Source: Clostridiales bacterium | GTDB lineage: Bacteria; Bacillota; Clostridia; Oscillospirales; CAG-272 | Direction: 5' to 3' | Length of the DNA: 49,699 nt | Assembly (NCBI GenBank): GCA_021202555.1 | Contig: JAJQCT010000035.1 | Location: forward strand, 1,631-51,329 | In this document: positions 31,951 through 43,940 of the stretch, in pieces | Layout: each line of letters opens with the position of its first letter | Position numbering within the stretch: the first letter of the stretch is position 1 | The notes under the pieces: model-generated | Told to the model about the DNA's origin: nothing | Database searches by the model: none | What the model saw: only the letters and a program-made list of their open reading frames with translations | Program-made: the position numbers and the translations under genes

Positions 31951-33132
31951 TTATTGCCGAGCCATGCAAAGACGGACATACTGCTCTGCCGCCCTCGGAG
32001 TGAAGCCGCCCTTCCGGAGTGCGAACGCGCAGGCGTCAACGTCGGTATCGTCCGCCTCGTCGATTCCCGCCTCGTCGAGCAGTCCGTGAACTATTTCAAG
32101 ATACGTGCTCTTTGACGGCTTTGCGAAGAGAATCACAAGCCCGAATCTCTCCGACATCGAAATCTGCTCCTGCATCGTATCGTTTCTGTGAACCTCATCG
32201 CCTTCACGGTCGGAAAAGCTTTCCTTGACGAGATGACGGCGGTTGCTTGTAACGCAGATGAGAGTATTTTTCGGCTGAACGGACGCGGAACCTTCCAAAA
32301 TCGCTTTAAGCGAGCTGAAATTGTCGTCTCCTGTACCGAACGACAAATCGTCGATGTAAATCATAAATTTGAGCGGACTTTCACGCAGGCGCTCCATGAG
32401 ATGCGGAAGCTCGCGGATTTGCTCCTTTTTGATTTCAATCAGCCGAAGCCCATCGGGCGCAAATTGATTCGCCGCCGCCTTGACGGTTGAGGATTTGCCC
32501 GTTCCCGCGTCGCCGTAAAGCAGCATATTGAGCGCAGGTCTGCCGTCCAGAAACGCGCGTACATTGTCAAGCAGCCGTCCGCGCTCGCGCTCGTATGCGA
32601 TAAGATGCGAAAGCGTGACGGGATCGGGGGATTTAAGCGGGACAATTTCGCCCTCATGAAGGCGGAACATGACGTTCTCCGCAAATATTCCGCACCCGAG
32701 CTTCTCCGCGTTTGATGCTCTTTTTTCATATTCGGCGGCAAAATCATACGCGGTCGAATCAAACATGGGAAGATAGCCGCCGTAACCGGTAAATTCGGCA
32801 AGCTCGCAGGAGGTGAGCTTTGAAAGCTCGCTGAAAATTTTCAGCTCCTCGGTGACGCACGCCGAGAGCGGCGCGGGAATTTGCTCTCCCTTTGCCCGAA
32901 GAGTTATGTACTCGTTTTCATCCAGAGCTACAGCGCCCAGAAGATAATGTCCGAAATCATAGTCATGCATAAAAAGCTCATGCACAAAGTCGGAATAAAG
33001 CCTCACCCGCTCGTCTGTGGGAAGAGATGTCAGAAGGCAGCGCAGACTTTCTAAAACCGCGCCGCGCGACACGCCGCGAAAGACGACTATGGAATCGAGC
33101 ATTCCGACGATTTCGGCAGCCTTACTTTTCAT
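31951..33132 (-). CDS. DUF815-family AAA+ ATPase
   Basis: About 393 residues from ATG 33132, which directly follows the leuB stop; a longer start at 33156 overlaps leuB by 23 bp and cannot be ruled out. Walker A YGDAGTGKSS (about residue 210 on), Walker B FMIYIDDLSF and sensor 1 ICVTSNRRHLV fit the DUF815 AAA+ group. The section NDTMQEQISMSERFGLVILF is typical of it. Function is unknown; a chaperone-like or DNA-repair-loading role has been suggested for the family. It is the last gene before the operon terminator, though unrelated to leucine synthesis. Confidence 0.85.
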   Translation of the reverse strand: MKSKAAEIVGMLDSIVVFRGVSRGAVLESLRCLLTSLPTDERVRLYSDFVHELFMHDYDFGHYLLGAVALDENEYITLRAKGEQIPAPLSACVTEELKIFSELSKLTSCELAEFTGYGGYLPMFDSTAYDFAAEYEKRASNAEKLGCGIFAENVMFRLHEGEIVPLKSPDPVTLSHLIAYERERGRLLDNVRAFLDGRPALNMLLYGDAGTGKSSTVKAAANQFAPDGLRLIEIKKEQIRELPHLMERLRESPLKFMIYIDDLSFGTGDDNFSSLKAILEGSASVQPKNTLICVTSNRRHLVKESFSDREGDEVHRNDTMQEQISMSERFGLVILFAKPSKSTYLEIVHGLLDEAGIDEADDTDVDACAFALRKGGFTPRAAEQYVRLCMARQ

Positions 33133-33133
33133 C

Positions 33134-34204
33134 TCAAAGTCTTGCGATAATTTCATCTGTCATTTCAGCCGTCGTAAGCGCCCTGCCCTCTTCGTGCAGT
33201 ATATCGGCGGTGCGCAGACCGTCGTTGAGCGCCGTGTCAACCGCTGATTCAATCGCGTCAGCCTCTTTTGCGAGCGAGAACGAGTATCTGAGCATCATCG
33301 CAGCGGAAAGAATCGTCGCTATCGGGTTTGCAATTCCCTTGCCCGCTATATCGGGAGCGGAACCGTGAATCGGCTCGTACATTCCGCGCGTCGTGTCGCC
33401 GAGAGACGCTGACGGGAGCATTCCTATTGAGCCCGTGAGCTGCGACGCCTCGTCGGAAAGTATATCGCCGAACATATTCGAGGTTACAACGACGTCGAAT
33501 TGTCTCGGGTTTCTCACAAGCTGCATCGCCGCGTTGTCAACAAGCATATCCTCGCAAACAACGTCCGGGTATTCCTTCGCCGTTTCATGCACTGTCTTTC
33601 TCCAAAGACGCGAGCTTTCAAGCACATTCGCCTTGTCGATGCTCGTTACCTTTCCGCGGCGCTTTCTCGCCGTTTCAAACGCTACGCGCGCGATTCTGTC
33701 AATCTCAAATTCGGAATAGCACTCGGTATCGAACGCTTCATGTCCGAATTTGCCCTCGCGATAGCCGCGCTCGCCGAAGTAAATTCCGCCGATAAGCTCC
33801 CTTACTATCATGATGTCAAAGCCGCTGCCTACAATGTCGGCTCTGAGCGGGCAGTCGCCCTTAAGCGCGGGATAAAGCTTCGCGGGGCGAAGATTTGTGT
33901 AAAGTCCGAGCGCCGCGCGTATTCCGAGAAGAGCCTTCTCGGGGCGAAGCTCACCCGAAAGATTATCCCACTTCGGTCCTCCGACCGCACCGAGAAGCAC
34001 GCTGTCCGAATCAAGGCAGCCCGCTACAGTTTCATCGGGAAGCGGCACGCCGTATTTGTCAATCGCCGCGCCGCCGATTATATAAGGCGTAAATGTAAAC
34101 TCATGACCGAACTTTCCGCCGACAGCCTCAAGCACTCTTACAGCGCTGTCAACGATTTCGGGACCGATTCCGTCCCCCTTCAAAAGAGAAATTCTGTATT
34201 TCAT
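33134..34204 (-). CDS. leuB: 3-isopropylmalate dehydrogenase
   Basis: A 356-residue protein that oxidatively decarboxylates 3-isopropylmalate using NAD. Visible motifs are [16 protein letters not shown] (residues 6-21), [21 protein letters not shown], the catalytic [13 protein letters not shown] and the NAD-binding [20 protein letters not shown]. It lies 12 bp after leuD in the leucine operon. Confidence 0.97.
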   Translation of the reverse strand: MKYRISLLKGDGIGPEIVDSAVRVLEAVGGKFGHEFTFTPYIIGGAAIDKYGVPLPDETVAGCLDSDSVLLGAVGGPKWDNLSGELRPEKALLGIRAALGLYTNLRPAKLYPALKGDCPLRADIVGSGFDIMIVRELIGGIYFGERGYREGKFGHEAFDTECYSEFEIDRIARVAFETARKRRGKVTSIDKANVLESSRLWRKTVHETAKEYPDVVCEDMLVDNAAMQLVRNPRQFDVVVTSNMFGDILSDEASQLTGSIGMLPSASLGDTTRGMYEPIHGSAPDIAGKGIANPIATILSAAMMLRYSFSLAKEADAIESAVDTALNDGLRTADILHEEGRALTTAEMTDEIIARL

Positions 34205-34216
34205 AAAATCCTCCGG

Positions 34217-34711
34217 TTATTTGATTATTCCTTTTTTGACCGCTTCGGCAAGACCGCCCGCGGAAATGATGTTCTGAATAAATTCGGGGAAAGGCTCCGC
34301 GTGATACGTTTTGCCCGTCGTCTCGTTTGTGATAACTCCAGCCGAAAGGTCTGCCGATACGACATCCCCGTCGGAGATTCCGTCAACCGCTTCGGGGCAT
34401 TCAACAATTGCAAGACCGATATTTATCGCGTTGCGGTAGAATATTCTCGCGAAGCTCTTCGCGATAACAACGGAAATTCCGCTCGCCTTGATTGAAACGG
34501 GTGCGTGTTCGCGCGATGAGCCGCAGCCGAAATTGAAGCCGCCAACCATAATATCGCCGTCTTTTTTCCTTGAAGCGAATGTGCTGTCGAGATCCTCCAT
34601 GCAGTGAGACGCCAGAAATTCGGGATCGCTCGAATTTAAGTATCTTGCGGGGATTATGACATCCGTATCTACATTATCGCCGTACTTTATTGCGTTTCCC
34701 TTTTTAATCAT
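34217..34711 (-). CDS. leuD: 3-isopropylmalate dehydratase small subunit
   Basis: A 164-residue swivel-domain subunit of isopropylmalate isomerase. [13 protein letters not shown] and [15 protein letters not shown] (the substrate-binding loop) are diagnostic; the length fits the short bacterial/archaeal form. Its ATG overlaps the stop of leuC by 4 bp, so the two subunits are made in step. Confidence 0.96.
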   Translation of the reverse strand: MIKKGNAIKYGDNVDTDVIIPARYLNSSDPEFLASHCMEDLDSTFASRKKDGDIMVGGFNFGCGSSREHAPVSIKASGISVVIAKSFARIFYRNAINIGLAIVECPEAVDGISDGDVVSADLSAGVITNETTGKTYHAEPFPEFIQNIISAGGLAEAVKKGIIK

Positions 34712-35973
34712 CTTAAAACCTCCTTCGGGTCGGTTATTCTTCCCGTCAGCGCGCTTGCGGCGGCAACCGCAGGATTTGCAAGATAAACCTCGGATTCAAC
34801 ATCTCCCATTCTGCCGACAAAGTTGCGGTTTGTGGTCGATACGCACCTCTCGCCCTTGGCAAGAACGCCCATATATCCGCCGAGACACGGTCCGCACGTC
34901 GGAGTTGAGACGATACAACCCGCCTCGATGAAGTCCTTGATAAAGCCTTCCTCCATGCAGCGCAGATATACCTTGTGCGTCGCGGGAATGATTATGACGC
35001 GGACATAGGGGGCGACCTTGTGTCCCTTTATAATCTCCCACGCCGTCTTTATATCGTCGTAAAGCCCGTTTGTGCATGAGCCTATCACAACCTGATCGAT
35101 TTTTATATCGCCCACCTCATCAATCGTGTGCGTATTCTCGGGCAGATGCGGGAACGCGACTGTAGGCTTCAGCGACGAAAGATCAATTTCAATCACCTCG
35201 TCGTACTGCGCATCGGGGTCTGCGTGGTAAATTTTAAGCTCCCTTTTCGCGTGTTCCTTTTCGTATTCGATTGTTTTCTCATCAACCTCAAAAATTCCGT
35301 TTTTCGCTCCCGCTTCAATTGCCATATTGCATATTGTGAAGCGGTCGCTCATCGAAAGATTGCGGACACCGTCCCCGACAAACTCCATTGAGCGGTAAAG
35401 CGCGCCGTCAACGCCTATTTTGCCGATTATGTGCAAAATCACGTCCTTGCCCGAAACATTTTCGGGAAGCTTTCCTTTAAGCACGAATTTTATTGCCGAG
35501 GGCACCTTGAACCATGCCTTTCCGGTCGCCATTCCGAACGCCATATCCGTCGAGCCGACACCCGTCGAAAACGCGCCCAGAGCGCCGTATGTACAGGTGT
35601 GCGAATCCGCGCCGATAGCGAGGTCACCCGAGACTACAAGCCCGCTTTCGGGAAGCAGCGCGTGTTCGATTCCCATTCGCCCGACGTCATAAAAGCCTTC
35701 AAGTCCGTGTTCGATGCAGAAATCGCGGCAAAGCTTGCACTGAGTTGCCGCTTTGATATCCTTGTTCGGAACAAAGTGGTCCATTACCATAGTCACCTTG
35801 TCCTTGTCAAAGACATTTTCCGTACCCATTTTGGCAAATTCCTTAACCGCAACAGGCGAGGTAACGTCGTTTCCGTGAATCCTGTCGAGATTGCAAAGAA
35901 CGAGCTGTCCCGCCTCAAGGCAGTCGGCACCGCAGTGTGCGGCAAGAATTTTCTGTGAGAGTGTCATTCCCAT
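34708..35973 (-). CDS. leuC: 3-isopropylmalate dehydratase large subunit
   Basis: 421 residues carrying the 4Fe-4S aconitase-type active site: cysteines in [13 protein letters not shown] and [17 protein letters not shown], plus [21 protein letters not shown]. It isomerises 2- to 3-isopropylmalate with LeuD. The length and the pairing with a short leuD fit the LeuCD2-type isomerase. Confidence 0.97.
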   Translation of the reverse strand: MGMTLSQKILAAHCGADCLEAGQLVLCNLDRIHGNDVTSPVAVKEFAKMGTENVFDKDKVTMVMDHFVPNKDIKAATQCKLCRDFCIEHGLEGFYDVGRMGIEHALLPESGLVVSGDLAIGADSHTCTYGALGAFSTGVGSTDMAFGMATGKAWFKVPSAIKFVLKGKLPENVSGKDVILHIIGKIGVDGALYRSMEFVGDGVRNLSMSDRFTICNMAIEAGAKNGIFEVDEKTIEYEKEHAKRELKIYHADPDAQYDEVIEIDLSSLKPTVAFPHLPENTHTIDEVGDIKIDQVVIGSCTNGLYDDIKTAWEIIKGHKVAPYVRVIIIPATHKVYLRCMEEGFIKDFIEAGCIVSTPTCGPCLGGYMGVLAKGERCVSTTNRNFVGRMGDVESEVYLANPAVAAASALTGRITDPKEVLR

Positions 35974-35988
35974 AGGTATATGCTCCTT

Positions 35989-37653
35989 TTATTTTATGTT
36001 GATTATCGCGCCTTTGTCGGCGGAGGACACCATCGCGGCGTAGCGCTTGAGATACCCGCTTATATTTTCGCGCTTTTTTATAGGCTCATTTGCCCTTCTT
36101 CTCTCAAGCTCCTCATCGGAAACCTCGAGGGTTATGCTGTACTCGGGTATATTTATCGAAATCATGTCGCCTTCATGTATGTACGCCATAGCTCCGCCTG
36201 ACGCCGCCTCGGGCGATACGTGACCGATTGCGGCGCCGCGCGTCGCGCCCGAAAATCTTCCGTCCGTTATGAGCGCGACCTCCTTGTCGAGTCCCGCGCC
36301 CGCAATTGCCGATGTCGGCGAGAGCATTTCACGCATCCCGGGTCCTCCTGCGGGTCCCTCATAGCGTATAACTACAACGTCTCCCGGTTTGATTCCGCCC
36401 GCGTAGATAACGCCGATGCATTCCTCCTCGCTGTCAAACACCCTCGCGGGTCCTCTGTGAACGAGCATTTCCTTCGCGACGGCGCTCCTTTTGACAACGC
36501 ACCCGTTCGGCGCGAGGTTGCCGAAAAGCACGGCGATTCCGCCCGTTTTCGAGTAGGGATTTTCTATATCGCGGATTATGTCGGGATTGAGATTTCTCGC
36601 GCCCGCGATGTTTTCGCCGAGCGTTTTTCCCGTGCAGGTCAGAACGTCCGTGTTGATAAGCCCCTTCTTTTTAAGCTCGCCTAGCACCGCATAGACGCCG
36701 CCCGCCTCGTTCAGATCCTCCATATATGTGGGTCCCGCGGGTGCGAGATGACAGAGATTCGGCGTCCGCTCGCTTATTTCGTTTGCGAGCTTCAGATTGA
36801 ACTCGACATCGCACTCGTTCGCTATCGCGGGCAGATGAAGCATTGAATTTGTCGAGCATCCGAGCGCCATATCCGCCGTGAGCGCGTTGTAAATTGCGTC
36901 AGCGGTCATAATATCGCGCGCGCGGATGTTCTTTCTTACAAGCTCCATCACCTGCATTCCGGCGCGCTTTGCAAGGTCGATTCTCGCGGAATACGCGGCG
37001 GGTATTGTGCCGTTGCCGGAAAGACCCATCCCCATGACCTCAGTCAGGCAGTTCATGGAGTTCGCCGTGTACATTCCCGAGCAGGAGCCGCACGATGGGC
37101 AGGTTTTAAGCTCGTATTCGCGCAGCTTTTCCGCGTCGATTTTTCCGGCGGAATAAGCGCCGACAGCCTCAAACATACTCGAAAGGCTCGTTTTGTGACC
37201 GTCTACACGTCCCGCGAGCATAGGACCTCCCGACACGAATATCGTCGGCAGATTCAGCCTTGCCGCCGCCATCAGAAGTCCCGGAACATTTTTGTCGCAG
37301 TTCGGAACCATGACAAGCCCGTCAAATCCGTGCGCTCTCACCATCGCCTCCGTGGAGTCTGCGATAAGGTCGCGCGTGACGAGCGAATATTTCATTCCCT
37401 CATGTCCCATGGCAATTCCGTCGCAGACAGCGATAGCCGGGAAGACTATGGGAGTGCCTCCCGCCATCGCGACGCCGAGCTTCACGGCTTCGGTTATCTT
37501 GTCAAGATTCATGTGCCCCGGAACAATTTCATTATATGAGCTTACAATTCCGATGAGAGGACGTTTCAATTCCTCCTCGCTAAGCCCCAAAGCATAGTAG
37601 AGCGAGCGGTGAGGCGCGTTTTCAAATCCGTCCACAATCCTGTCTTTTACCAT
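35989..37653 (-). CDS. ilvD: Dihydroxy-acid dehydratase
   Basis: 554 residues. The Fe-S cluster cysteines are in [10 protein letters not shown] and [37 protein letters not shown] is near the C-terminus. It makes 2-keto acids for valine, isoleucine and leucine. It starts [16 protein letters not shown] and sits between ilvC and leuC. Confidence 0.97.
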   Translation of the reverse strand: MVKDRIVDGFENAPHRSLYYALGLSEEELKRPLIGIVSSYNEIVPGHMNLDKITEAVKLGVAMAGGTPIVFPAIAVCDGIAMGHEGMKYSLVTRDLIADSTEAMVRAHGFDGLVMVPNCDKNVPGLLMAAARLNLPTIFVSGGPMLAGRVDGHKTSLSSMFEAVGAYSAGKIDAEKLREYELKTCPSCGSCSGMYTANSMNCLTEVMGMGLSGNGTIPAAYSARIDLAKRAGMQVMELVRKNIRARDIMTADAIYNALTADMALGCSTNSMLHLPAIANECDVEFNLKLANEISERTPNLCHLAPAGPTYMEDLNEAGGVYAVLGELKKKGLINTDVLTCTGKTLGENIAGARNLNPDIIRDIENPYSKTGGIAVLFGNLAPNGCVVKRSAVAKEMLVHRGPARVFDSEEECIGVIYAGGIKPGDVVVIRYEGPAGGPGMREMLSPTSAIAGAGLDKEVALITDGRFSGATRGAAIGHVSPEAASGGAMAYIHEGDMISINIPEYSITLEVSDEELERRRANEPIKKRENISGYLKRYAAMVSSADKGAIINIK

Positions 37654-37736
37654 AGCTAAATCTCCGTATAAAAATATTGAATACCCGAAACCGAGCCGCG
37701 GCAGGTCAGCCGCAGCTCGTATCTCGGCTGCAAAAA

Positions 37737-39326
<1,590 letters not shown>

Positions 39327-39327
<1 letters not shown>

Positions 39328-40997
39328 CAGATTTCTCCCTTCTTTACGATTATGTCCTCGACGGCGCCTCCCGGAGGCAGCATCGGCAAAACAAATTCGT
39401 CCATGTCAATCCGACAGTCAATGAGCGTAACCGAATCGGAATTATAAGCCTCGGCAAATACCTTTTCAAATTTCTCCGGCGTATCGCACATCACGCCCAC
39501 GGCACCGAACGCCTCCGCAAGCTTTACAAAATCCGTCTTGCGGTTGAGGGTGGTGTTTGAATAATGGTGACTGTAAAAGAGAGTCTGCCATTGTCTCACC
39601 ATTCCGAGGGTGCCGTTGTTCATCAGTACTATTGTCAGCGGGACATTGTTGCTCACAGCAGTGCAAAGCTCGTTCAAATTCATTCCGAAGCTTCCGTCGC
39701 CAGTCACAAGCACGGCTTTGCAGCCTGAGCCGACAGCGGCTCCGATTGCAGCTCCCATGCCGAATCCCATCGTTCCGAGTCCGCCGCTTGAAATAAGCTT
39801 TCGCGGCTTTTTGAAGTTTATATACTGGCACGTCCACATCTGGTGCTGTCCCACATCGGTTGCGATAACCGTATCGGCGTCAATGACGGAATTTATCGTT
39901 TCCATTACCTTGTGAGGCGTCAGTCCGACGTCGGCGGGCATATATGATTTTTCAAGCCGCCTCAGCTCTTCCACATGAGCCGCCCATTCGGGATTTTCCT
40001 TTTTTTCAACGCCGTCGATAATTTCACGAAGCGCCGTCGAAATGTCACCGCACACACCGACCGTTGCGGGAATATTCTTGTTTATCTCCGCAAAGTCAAT
40101 ATCAATATGTATTATCGACGCGCCCCTCGCGAATCTCGATTTGTCACCCGTCGCCCTGTCGCTGAAGCGCGTTCCGACGGCGATTATCACGTCCGCGTCG
40201 TCGCTCGCGACGGTTGAGGCGTAGTGACCGTGCATCCCCTGCATTCCCAAAAATCTTTCGTAATCCGTGGGAATCGCCGAAAGCCCCATGAGCGAGCAGC
40301 CGATGTAGCCGTCAATTTTCTCCGCAAGCTCACGCGCGAGGTCGTATGTTTTCGATCCGAGCGCACCGCCACCAACGTGAATATACGGTCTTTTCTTCGT
40401 GTTAATAAGCCTGATAGCAGCCTCTATATCCTCTTTTGGCGGCTGCCCATTCGGGAACGGCTCAATTACGCCCTGCGGCTCATATTCAGCCGTCGCCGTC
40501 TGTATATCCTTCGGAATATCTATGAGGACAGGACCCGGTCTGCCTGATTTCGCTATCTTGAACGCGAGACGAATCTGGTCTGCGAGCTTATTTACGTTAT
40601 GAATGAAGAAATTGTGCTTTGTAATCGGCAGCGTTATTCCCGTAATGTCGATTTCCTGAAAGCTGTCGCGTCCGATAAGGTTCTGCGGCACATTTCCCGT
40701 TATCGCCACCATCGGCACGGAATCGAGCATCGCTGTCGCGATTCCCGTTACAAGATTTGTGGCGCCCGGTCCGCTTGTGGCAATTACGACACCGACCCTG
40801 CCCGTCGCCCTCGAATATCCGTCGGCGGCGTGTGCCGCTCCCTGCTCATGCGCGGTTAAAATATGATGAATCCTGTCACCCGCCTCGTAAATAGCGTCGT
40901 AGAGATTCAGCACCTGCCCTCCGGGATAACCGAAAACGTCCGTCACTCCCTGCTCTATCAAGGTTTCTATTACTATCTCTACCCCGGTCAGTTTCAT
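39327..40997 (-). CDS. ilvB: Acetolactate synthase large subunit
   Basis: A 556-residue thiamine diphosphate enzyme. The catalytic Glu lies in LTAHEQGAAHAADGYSRATG; the FAD/ThDP parts include GPGATNLVTGIATAMLDSVP and the ThDP-Mg motif GDGSFGMNLNELCTAVSNNVP with LMNNGTLGMVRQWQ. It condenses two pyruvates (or pyruvate and 2-ketobutyrate), the first common step of branched-chain synthesis. Confidence 0.97.
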
Positions 40998-41025
40998 ATG
41001 ATTGCGTTTTCCTCCTTTTTATGTA

Positions 41026-42702
41026 TCATGCTCTTTTGCCGCCGTCGAGCAGTCTGTTCACGGCGCTCACCAAAGCGTATACGGACGACATTATGATGTC
41101 GCTGTCAATTCCGACACCCCATTCAAGCCTGCCGTCCTTGTCCTTTATGCCGACATACGATGCCGCCTTTGAGGTCGAACTGACCTCAAGCGCGTGTTCA
41201 GTGTACGTATCGAGCGTGTAAATGTTCCCGATCGCCTTTTTTATCGCATTGCTCACAGCGTCGAGGCGTCCGTTTCCGAAAGCGGTCTCCGTTTTCGTTT
41301 CGCCGTCGAGCGAAATTGTCACATTTGCCGTAATTCCGTTCGTTTCCTGCCTGAAATGCGCCTCGGGTACCCTGAGCTTCGTTTCGATATTGACAAAATC
41401 ATCGGTGAATATCTTATAAATCTCGTCCGGTCGAAGCTCTTTATGCTCGTGGTCTGATATTTCCTTAACGTAATACGCGAACGCCGCGCGCATTTTTTTC
41501 GGGAGGACGTGAGAATATTTTGTTTCAAGCACATATCCTATTCCGCCGCCGCCCGACTGCGAATTTATCCTGATAACGTCCGCCTCATATACACGACCGA
41601 TGTCAGTCGGATCGATTGGCAGATACGGCACCGTCCATGTTTCGGAGTTATGCTCCTCGCGGTACTTCATTCCCTTTGCTATCGCATCCTGATGAGAGCC
41701 GCTGAACGCCGCGAACACAAGCTGTCCGCTGTACGGCTGGCGCTCATATACTCTCATGCGCGTTACGCGCTCGTAAACCTCCGTTATCTCGGGAAGATTT
41801 GAAAAATCAAGCTCGGGATCGACGCCCTGCGAGTACATATTGAGCGCCAATGTTATTATATCTACGTTTCCCGTCCGCTCGCCGTTTCCGAAAAGCGTCC
41901 CTTCTATTCTGTCGGCTCCCGCCAGAAGTCCCATTTCGCTGTCCGCGACCGCGCACCCACGGTCGTTGTGCGGATGAAGGGAAACGATAATATTTTCGCG
42001 GCAGTCAAGATTTTTGCACATATACTCAATCTGTGACGCGTAAACGTGCGGCATCGAATGCGAAACGGTCACAGGGAAATTATATATCACCTTGTTTTCG
42101 GGTGACGGTCGCCACACCTCTGAAACTGCGTTGCAGACCGCAAGCGAAAATTCGGGCTCGGCGCCCGTAAAGCTTTCAGGCGAATACTCAAACATAATGT
42201 TTCTGCTCATCTTTTCCCTGTATTCAAGGCAAAGCTTTGCGCCGAAAACAGCGATGTCGACTATCTCCTCTTTGCTTTTTTTGAAAACCTGCTCGCGCTG
42301 CGCAACCGAAACGGAATTATATAAGTGTACAATAGCATTTTTCGCGCCGTCAATAGCCTCGAACGTCTTTTTTATGATGTGCTCGCGCGACTGCGTAAGC
42401 ACCTGTATCGTCACGTCGTCCGGAATCAGGTCGTTTTCTATAAGAGCGCGGCAAAAATCGTACTCCGTCTCGCTCGCCGCGGGGAATCCCACCTCGATTT
42501 CCTTGAATCCGATTTTGACAAGAAGCTTGAAAAATTCGAGCTTTTCCTCGAGGCTCATCGGAATTATGAGCGATTGGTTTCCGTCGCGCAAATCGACGCT
42601 ACACCATACGGGCGCATGGTCAACATATTCTTTCTTAACCCAATCCGACGTTGCGGTATTCGGCAGGTAATACTGACGAATGTACTTCTCAAAGCCTTTC
42701 AT
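41026..42702 (-). CDS. leuA: 2-isopropylmalate synthase, long type
   Basis: 558 residues: HMGL-like TIM barrel with SVDLRDGNQSLIIPMS (metal-binding Asp), HPHNDRGCAVADSEMGLLAG (metal His pair) and GNGERTGNVDIITLALNMYS, then linker and C-terminal regulatory domain (about 420-558). The opening (EKYIRQYYLPN) and the WCSVDLRDGNQ string are those of the long fungal/actinobacterial-type LeuA. It commits ketoisovalerate to leucine. It is the first gene after the leucine T-box. Confidence 0.96.
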   Translation of the reverse strand: MKGFEKYIRQYYLPNTATSDWVKKEYVDHAPVWCSVDLRDGNQSLIIPMSLEEKLEFFKLLVKIGFKEIEVGFPAASETEYDFCRALIENDLIPDDVTIQVLTQSREHIIKKTFEAIDGAKNAIVHLYNSVSVAQREQVFKKSKEEIVDIAVFGAKLCLEYREKMSRNIMFEYSPESFTGAEPEFSLAVCNAVSEVWRPSPENKVIYNFPVTVSHSMPHVYASQIEYMCKNLDCRENIIVSLHPHNDRGCAVADSEMGLLAGADRIEGTLFGNGERTGNVDIITLALNMYSQGVDPELDFSNLPEITEVYERVTRMRVYERQPYSGQLVFAAFSGSHQDAIAKGMKYREEHNSETWTVPYLPIDPTDIGRVYEADVIRINSQSGGGGIGYVLETKYSHVLPKKMRAAFAYYVKEISDHEHKELRPDEIYKIFTDDFVNIETKLRVPEAHFRQETNGITANVTISLDGETKTETAFGNGRLDAVSNAIKKAIGNIYTLDTYTEHALEVSSTSKAASYVGIKDKDGRLEWGVGIDSDIIMSSVYALVSAVNRLLDGGKRA

Positions 42703-42789
42703 AACAGTCCTTTCCGTACCCGTTTTTTGGGTATAAAAAATCTTTTACCCCAAAGCAGTACAATGCAATAGATAAAAGAGACGAAGTTA

Positions 42790-43010
42790 TAAAAAATTCT
42801 CCGCGGTACCACTCTTCTTGACGCAAAAATCAGCGCCCGCTCACCTCGCAAAAAAAGCGAATGCCAGATAACGGTAGCAACCGGTCAAGCTTAATCGAAA
42901 AAATCCTTTTAGCCGACAGCTCCGGGATGAGTTATACCATAGATCCGATACCGCCTTACACCAGCCGGCGGCTCTCTATAAACGGAATGAACGGCTTTTT
43001 TCCCTTCAAC
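42790..43010 (-). promoter_or_regulatory. T-box riboswitch, leucine specifier (CTC)
   Basis: On the minus strand, the T-box TGGTACCGCGG lies at 42801-42811. Upstream is Stem I with AGAGAGCC and CCGGAGCTG. The specifier loop reads AACTCATCC, placing CTC (Leu) at 42929-42931. Uncharged tRNA-Leu pairing would allow transcription of leuA onward. The terminator hairpin is not obvious by eye. Confidence 0.9.
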
Positions 43011-43021
43011 GCCTTTATATT

Positions 43022-43050
43022 ATAATATCTCATGACGCGAAAAAAGTCAA
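43022..43050 (-). promoter_or_regulatory. Promoter of leucine/ilv operon
   Basis: On the minus strand, TTGACT (43045-43050), 17 bp, TATTAT (43022-43027), reading into the T-box leader. Confidence 0.8.
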
Positions 43051-43193
43051 GTGGTTTTTCAAATTTTGCGAAAAATTATTTTGGTATGTGACACCCCACA
43101 GTAAATTCAAGAGAGAAAAATTCGTTCTGGGTCAATGCATAAGAGAAAAAACGATTGAATCAATCGCGGGAGAGCACACATTTCTGATTTTCA

Positions 43194-43223
43194 TTGACGC
43201 AAGGCTTCAAGGCGTGATACAAT
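43194..43223 (+). promoter_or_regulatory. Possible promoter reading into palindrome array B
   Basis: TTGACG (43194-43199), 18 bp, TACAAT (43218-43223) on the plus strand, directly in front of the first palindrome. The string GTGATACAATA is also found at the restriction-gene promoter (44151-44161). Confidence 0.45.
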
Positions 43224-43639
43224 AACATTGCACAACAAAGCTACGCTTTGTTGTGCAAGTTGATGAATATTGCGCGCAGCGCAATATTCACGGTGCAGTG
43301 CTCGATATGAAATAATAAGACATTGAGAAACGGTCGCAGACCGTAAGACATTCCGTTGCGAATTACAAATTCGTAACGGAAGTCGTCAAGTTAGATGAAT
43401 ATTGCGCACAGCGCAATATTCACGGTACAGTGACCGATTTTATGTTATAATAACATTGCACAACAAGGCATAGCCTTGAAGACATTCCGTTGCGAATTAC
43501 AAATTCGCAACGGAAGTCGTCAAGTTGATGAATATTGCGCGCAGCGCAATATTCACGGTGCAGTGCTCGATTTGCAGCGCAATATTCACGGTACAGTGCT
43601 CGATTTGCAGCGCAATATTCACGGTGCAACGCTCGTTTT
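43224..43639 (+). repeat. Palindrome array B (modular hairpin repeats)
   Basis: Same modules as array A, now on the plus strand. Variable palindromes: 43228-43258 (TTGCACAACAAAGC arm, 14 bp), 43352-43380 (TCCGTTGCGAATT arm, one wobble) and 43485-43515 (TTCCGTTGCGAATT arm, 14 bp). Conserved palindrome TGAATATTGCGC with 3-nt loop: 43264-43290, 43396-43422, 43529-43555. A chimera at about 43457-43480 has lost one arm and runs into the AAGACATT module. Spacer CGGTGCAGTGCTCGAT precedes each ATAATAA box. Confidence 0.82.
43541..43639 (+). repeat. Three 33-bp tandem copies at the end of array B
   Basis: Copies 43541-43573, 43574-43606 and 43607-43639 of GCAGCGCAATATTCACGGT followed by GCAGTGCTCGATTT. 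Each is the right arm of the conserved palindrome plus spacer, so they arose by tandem duplication of half a unit. Confidence 0.85.
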
Positions 43640-43685
43640 TATGATAATATGGTGAGCGATTTTCGGCAAGGAGTGTGGAGGCTGA

Positions 43686-43940
43686 ATGAAGTACACAGAT
43701 TATTACATATCCCCCATTGGCGGAATTTTTCTGGCGGCGGACGACGCCTGCCTGACGGAGCTGTATTTTGCAAAGCAAAAAGCTTTTATGTCGCATTCAC
43801 GCAAGCTGTCGGTGATGATGTTCATGTTCTTCCGCTCGATTGCCTTGCCTGTGTTTGTGAAATGTGTTTCCTTTCTCTGTGTGGTCCTGCTTGCTGTTCT
43901 TGTGTTCTTCCTCATGGCTGTTCGCCCTCCTTGTTTTTGA
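43686..43940 (+). pseudogene. Truncated O6-methylguanine-DNA methyltransferase (ogt-like)
   Basis: The frame starts after AGTGTGGAGG and opens MKYTDYYISPIGGIFLAADD, then CLTELYFAKQKAF, a clear match to the N-terminus of the methylated-DNA-protein-cysteine methyltransferase family (MKYTxYYxSPIGGILLAADD pattern). After about residue 33 the similarity stops and a hydrophobic unrelated stretch follows to residue 84. The catalytic PCHRV active-site domain is missing. It is a 5' fragment, just downstream of palindrome array B, which may have taken part in the rearrangement. Confidence 0.65.

Noticed and set aside
5412-37653. Many open frames antisense to long GC-rich genes (e.g. within ecfA, secA, ilvD, leuC)
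   Set aside because: Codon bias of the sense genes leaves antisense frames open; none has a ribosome site with a recognisable domain.
43224-43639. CRISPR array
   Set aside because: The repeats are palindromic modules of varying order, not constant direct repeats separated by unique spacers, and there are no cas genes.
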